45,348 nucleotides of DNA, taken from an uncultured Gammaproteobacteria bacterium. Its GTDB lineage: Bacteria > Pseudomonadota > Gammaproteobacteria > CAMYKB01. A program made the position numbers and the translations under genes. Position 1 is the first letter of the stretch. Each line of letters begins with the position of its first letter. Positions 42,635-45,348 of the stretch are shown here, in pieces. The stretch spans positions 1 to 45,348 of the forward strand of contig CAMYKB010000013.1 of assembly GCA_947258875.1 (NCBI GenBank), written 5' to 3'. A model generated the notes under the pieces. It was not told the DNA's origin. It made no database searches and saw only the letters and a list, made by a program, of their open reading frames with translations.

Positions 42635-42813
42635 AGAAAATATTCACTATTAACTCGTAATGCTTTGATATGGATCATGACGCTTTCATGCAGGATGAAA
42701 TAGAAAGGTAAATTGTGAAGGTAAAAGCAAGCCGACCATACCATCGAGCATGGTGATTAATTATCTTTCACGACGAGCAGGAATAATAATACGTAAGTCT
42801 AAGGAGTGGTGAC

Positions 42814-43434
42814 GTGAAATACCTGCCGATCACTCTAAGCATCATCGCTCTGTTGGTGGCTCTGAATTCAAGTTTCAACCAAGATATCTACAGCAGCTTA
42901 CCGACAGATAGCGGGCTGGCCCCGGAGAGTTCTGTTGCGCCTGGTAATAATGCCGATGACGAGATCGCATCCTTGCAACGGCAAATAAGAGGCATCACGC
43001 AGCAACTTCAAGCCCTGAATACCCAGCTTGCCGAGTTTGCATTCGTTCCGCACATTTCAGCAGACAGCAGTGAGATACCCGGCCAATATCCCGCTGATTT
43101 CCAGGCTCGCCAAAAAAAAATCCTAAATCCGAAGACTACAGCAGATATAAAATTCAATGCATTTCTCGGCAGCAGTGAAGACACAATACGAACAATGCTG
43201 CTGATGAATACCTTGCAAAACAAAATGATCGAGCACGGGTTAAGTGCGGACTTGCTCGGTGCTGTTGAATGTCGTGAATTTGGTTGCCGTATTGATATCA
43301 GCGAGCGGTCGGGTCTGGACGAACAGCAGATTACAGCCATCATAACAAGCCTTGAAGAGCCGCCGATGGAATTCAGCATCCACCCAGCCGATGCAAGTAA
43401 TTTGAATCCAAGCACAATAGTCTATCTGAAGTAG
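42814..43434 (+). CDS. Exported or membrane-anchored hypothetical protein (206 aa)
   Basis: A protein of 206 residues starting at GTG 42814, with AAGGAGTGG seven bases upstream. Residues 1-20 are hydrophobic (signal peptide or N-terminal anchor). A polar linker follows, then a short coiled-coil-like stretch (about 49-70, ASLQRQIRGITQQLQALNTQL), then a compact C-terminal domain (about 105-205) with two cysteines in VECREFGCRIDI that could form a disulfide. I do not recognise the family. It lies 20 bases upstream of another exported protein and is likely cotranscribed with it. Confidence 0.7.
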   Translation: MKYLPITLSIIALLVALNSSFNQDIYSSLPTDSGLAPESSVAPGNNADDEIASLQRQIRGITQQLQALNTQLAEFAFVPHISADSSEIPGQYPADFQARQKKILNPKTTADIKFNAFLGSSEDTIRTMLLMNTLQNKMIEHGLSADLLGAVECREFGCRIDISERSGLDEQQITAIITSLEEPPMEFSIHPADASNLNPSTIVYLK

Positions 43435-43454
43435 CCATCAATAAGGAGGTCGAA

Positions 43455-43994
43455 ATGAAACTACACGCAAAAGTAATCGTAACAGCAGCTTTTGCCGCAG
43501 TGGCATTAGCTCCCGTACCGGCACTGTCTGGCTCACTGGATGTGGCGTCTGTGCCCGCATCGATGTGTGAACCGACGAGCCCAGCTTCGGCAGACAAACT
43601 GCGGCTGGGAAGTAATGGCTATTACTTTCGCAGGGCCAATACCGGCTTTGCAACTTTACATTGCCCAATCCCGTACAAGTCAGCTGATTTTGTTGGTGGT
43701 GAAAGTGTATACATGCTCAATTACAGGCTGTTTTATCGAGATACCGATGGCAACGGAAATGCCGCTCGCGTCTACACCTGGTTCCTGGAAAGAAGCATAA
43801 ATGGCACGGTATCCTTCAGCGACTTGCTGGACTCGAACACATATCCTGATACGGGCTACAGTGCGCAATTCAGGTTCATGGATACGTTTCTGGGTCTAGA
43901 TCAGCTGCACGGCCTTTATGTTGTGATGTATCGTGCGAACACCAGTCAACGTCCCGTATTCAGCGGGTTCGACATGAACGGAACCTCTTTTTGA
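43455..43994 (+). CDS. Secreted hypothetical protein (179 aa)
   Basis: A 179-residue secreted protein with a clear signal peptide (residues 1-25, cleavage after PALSG). AAGGAGG seven bases before the ATG is a very strong ribosome site. The mature part is rich in Tyr, Phe, Gly and Asn and looks like a beta-sandwich with two cysteines (CEPTSP and HCPIPY) that could pair. No enzyme motif is seen. It is the second gene of a probable two-gene unit with the 206-residue protein. I do not recognise the family. Confidence 0.72.
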   Translation: MKLHAKVIVTAAFAAVALAPVPALSGSLDVASVPASMCEPTSPASADKLRLGSNGYYFRRANTGFATLHCPIPYKSADFVGGESVYMLNYRLFYRDTDGNGNAARVYTWFLERSINGTVSFSDLLDSNTYPDTGYSAQFRFMDTFLGLDQLHGLYVVMYRANTSQRPVFSGFDMNGTSF

Positions 43995-44027
43995 GTTTTA
44001 ATCATCAACAGGAGACAGCATAAAACC

Positions 44028-44048
44028 AACCCCGGCAGCGCCGGGGTT
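44028..44048. terminator. GC-rich hairpin after the secreted-protein gene
   Basis: AACCCCGGC and GCCGGGGTT form a perfect nine-base stem with an AGC loop, 33 bases past the stop codon. There is no T run on the plus strand, while GGTTTTAT follows on the minus strand, so its terminator strength for the plus-strand gene is uncertain. Confidence 0.6.
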
Positions 44049-44220
44049 GCCTGTTCGCGATAATCCAGGTCTTCGAGGTTCACGCTGGTCGGGACGGCAA
44101 GTCTGGCTTATCGAAAGCGACCAGGTTATCGCTTATAGTGGCAGTCATTCCGATACGCGCCTCAAGGCCTCGCTCAAGGGCCCATGAAGAATATGCTGCC
44201 GACTAAATTGTAGGCAACGG
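44049..44220 (+). pseudogene. Broken second copy of the haem membrane protein gene
   Basis: The sequence from GCGATAATCCAGGTCTTCGA onward repeats 41797-41950 of the intact gene with about 80-85% identity by eye. It starts as AIIQVFEVHAGRDGKSGLSK, then loses one base after TCGAAA and goes out of frame. After ATGCTGCC it jumps to ATTGTAGGCAACGG, which matches the 3' end of the intact gene (GTTGTAGACAACGG at 42450-42463). The start, the haem motif and three helices are missing, so it cannot work. Confidence 0.8.
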
Positions 44221-44288
44221 TTCTAAAAGATACATAGCCTCCCGGAAAATGTTGATCTCGCTAACGATTAGCTGTTTGTTCACTTCTA

Positions 44289-44337
44289 GTTGTACGTCGT
44301 CAAACCATCTGTCCAAAAAGGTTTGACGACGTACAAC
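44289..44337. repeat. Perfect 18-base inverted repeat with 13-base loop
   Basis: GTTGTACGTCGTCAAACC (44289-44306) is followed after 13 bases by its exact reverse complement (44320-44337). It sits at the broken end of the integrase remnant, whose last codons form one arm. It may be a recombination scar, a protein-binding site or an inverted duplication. Confidence 0.85.
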
Positions 44338-44414
44338 AAGCCTCCACTGTCGAACATTCTGATGGGTTTCTTGCCTGGTTTGGCATGACGAATGGCTGTG
44401 GCGGTGAGCGGCAT
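44320..44414 (-). pseudogene. Tyrosine integrase N-terminal remnant (P4-type, DUF4102)
   Basis: From the ATG at 44414 the minus strand reads MPLTATAIRHAKPGKKPIRM then FDSGGLLYVV, the standard start of P4-type tyrosine integrases (DUF4102 arm-binding domain). After about 30 residues it breaks at the inverted repeat at 44289-44337. The catalytic domain is gone. It is what is left of an integrative element, and it lies beside an IS3-family insertion. Confidence 0.78.
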
Positions 44415-44524
44415 TGGGGCAACTCCATCCTGGGTTTGTGAGTTACCCCGGGTGTCATAGATGAGTTGGGGCAGGATGGGGCTGCAATGCCCCCATTCTT
44501 TGGCCACTTGGAATGTTAGGCTTT

Positions 44525-45348
44525 TCATGGTTGCGTAAGTCCAAAGTAAGCCATTTCTGGCGTGATGTAATGCTGCGTGCTGTGTGGGCGTTGACGATTA
44601 TATTTCTTGCGCCATTGCTCGATCACAACCTGAGCCTCCATTAAACTGCCGAATAATTCAGCATTCAAACATTCTTTTCTTAACGTGCCGTTGAAACTCT
44701 CATTGCTGCCGTTCTGCCAAGGCTTGCCAGGATCAATGGTGGCCGATCGTATGCCTTCACTTTGAATGAACTCTTGCAGCTCCTTGGCGACCAGTTCACT
44801 GCCATTATCGCTGCGTACTGCCTTGGGGCGACCATGCGTCGTGATGAGGCGTTTCAATAACGATTTTACATCCCCATTACGAATATGCCGGTCGATTTCA
44901 ATGGCCAGACAATATGAGGTGGCTTCGTCCTTGACCGTCAGCATCCGAAACTTCTCCCCCTCAGCATAACTGTCATGCACCAGATCCCACGCCCAGACGT
45001 CATTCCTAACCCGCGCTGGTTCATCCAACCCGTTCCCTGTCTTTATCTTGCGACTGGGTCGATAAGGCGGTAAACACAGCCCATTCAGCGACCAAATACG
45101 ATAGGCCCGTTTCGGGTTATCCCCCCGGCCGCGTAACCTCAGCAGACCCAGCACCAACCGATAGCCCCAGGCCGGATTGGCGCGGGCTACTAAGCGCAGC
45201 GCCCTCGACAAATGTCGATCCAGCCGCTCACGCACCGATTGATACCGCAACCCCGAACGCGGTGTGTTGCACAACCAAGCCGCTTTACGCTCGCTTAAGC
45301 CGCGACCAACCGCATACCAGGACATGGCCCGCCGGGCACGCGGCTTCA
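44525..45348 (-). CDS. IS3-family transposase OrfB (5' end beyond window)
   Basis: A DDE transposase with integrase core, of at least 266 residues from a possible ATG at 45325; the frame stays open to the window edge, so the true start may lie outside or be reached by frameshift from OrfA. The N-terminal part has the HTH_21-like WGYRLVLGLLRLRG region. The DDE residues are Asp in WAWDLVHD, Asp in RSDNGSE and Glu in NESFNGTLRKECL. The spacing and the final YNRQRPHSTQHYITPEMAYF are typical of IS3-group elements. The protein looks complete at its C-terminus. The left terminal repeat would lie a little before 44525, but I could not define it. Confidence 0.9.
   Translation of the reverse strand, partial: KPRARRAMSWYAVGRGLSERKAAWLCNTPRSGLRYQSVRERLDRHLSRALRLVARANPAWGYRLVLGLLRLRGRGDNPKRAYRIWSLNGLCLPPYRPSRKIKTGNGLDEPARVRNDVWAWDLVHDSYAEGEKFRMLTVKDEATSYCLAIEIDRHIRNGDVKSLLKRLITTHGRPKAVRSDNGSELVAKELQEFIQSEGIRSATIDPGKPWQNGSNESFNGTLRKECLNAELFGSLMEAQVVIEQWRKKYNRQRPHSTQHYITPEMAYFGLTQP

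Overview
The window reads as a chromosome segment of a gammaproteobacterium. Its gene order matches gammaproteobacterial synteny: rne opposite rluC; sppA, maf, yceD, rpmF, plsX, fabH in a row; and a GacA/UvrY-type regulator, uvrC, pgsA, tRNA-Gly, tRNA-Cys, tRNA-Leu (the E. coli uvrY-uvrC-pgsA-glyW-cysT-leuZ order). Glycolate oxidase (GlcDEF), an alanine/serine-glyoxylate aminotransferase, a hydroxypyruvate-reductase-like dehydrogenase and a HAD phosphatase suggest 2-phosphoglycolate salvage, as in CO2-fixing bacteria. No RuBisCO is visible, so autotrophy is only inferred. A PEP-CTERM protein and an arsenosugar cluster fit an aquatic or sediment organism.

Layout. 1-6244: aminotransferase (cut by the window edge), small protein, CPA2 antiporter, glcDEF. 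6362-10301: crcB with a DUF190 gene, serS, a double-thioredoxin protein, a MOSC protein, a small membrane protein. 10547-11851: a PEP-CTERM gene with a sigma-54 promoter and two upstream TGT-N11-ACA repeats. 11852-16277: cyaY, a DUF423 gene, yajQ, a Rieske-fold protein lacking its ligands, rsmJ, hydroxyacid dehydrogenase, a YccA-type gene. 16278-17114: tRNA-Ser locus with one intact and two broken copies, the broken ones interrupted by small palindromic elements. 17115-30588: LMW phosphatase, rne, rluC, HAD, S49 peptidase, maf, yceD, rpmF, plsX, fabH, response regulator, uracil-DNA glycosylase, uvrC, pgsA. 30647-31837: tRNA-Gly fragment, tRNA-Gly, tRNA-Cys, and a tRNA-Leu(UAA) split by a group I intron that carries an HNH endonuclease gene on its antisense strand. 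32103-41339: REC-GGDEF-EAL protein, orphan acetolactate synthase, arsenosugar cluster, rimJ-like pseudogene, ypeA, glutamate dehydrogenase. 41369-45348: tRNA-Ala, then an accessory end with a haem-binding membrane protein and a broken second copy, two secreted proteins, an IS91-type relic, an integrase relic with a long palindrome, and an IS3-family transposase running to the window edge.

The strongest points for follow-up are: (i) the tRNA-Leu(UAA) group I intron, whose paired core can be read by eye, with its HNH gene in antisense; (ii) short three-hairpin elements that repeatedly interrupt tRNA-Ser sequence at TCGA in the D and T loops; (iii) the sigma-54/enhancer arrangement at the PEP-CTERM gene. 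All calls come from reading the sequence; no database search was possible.
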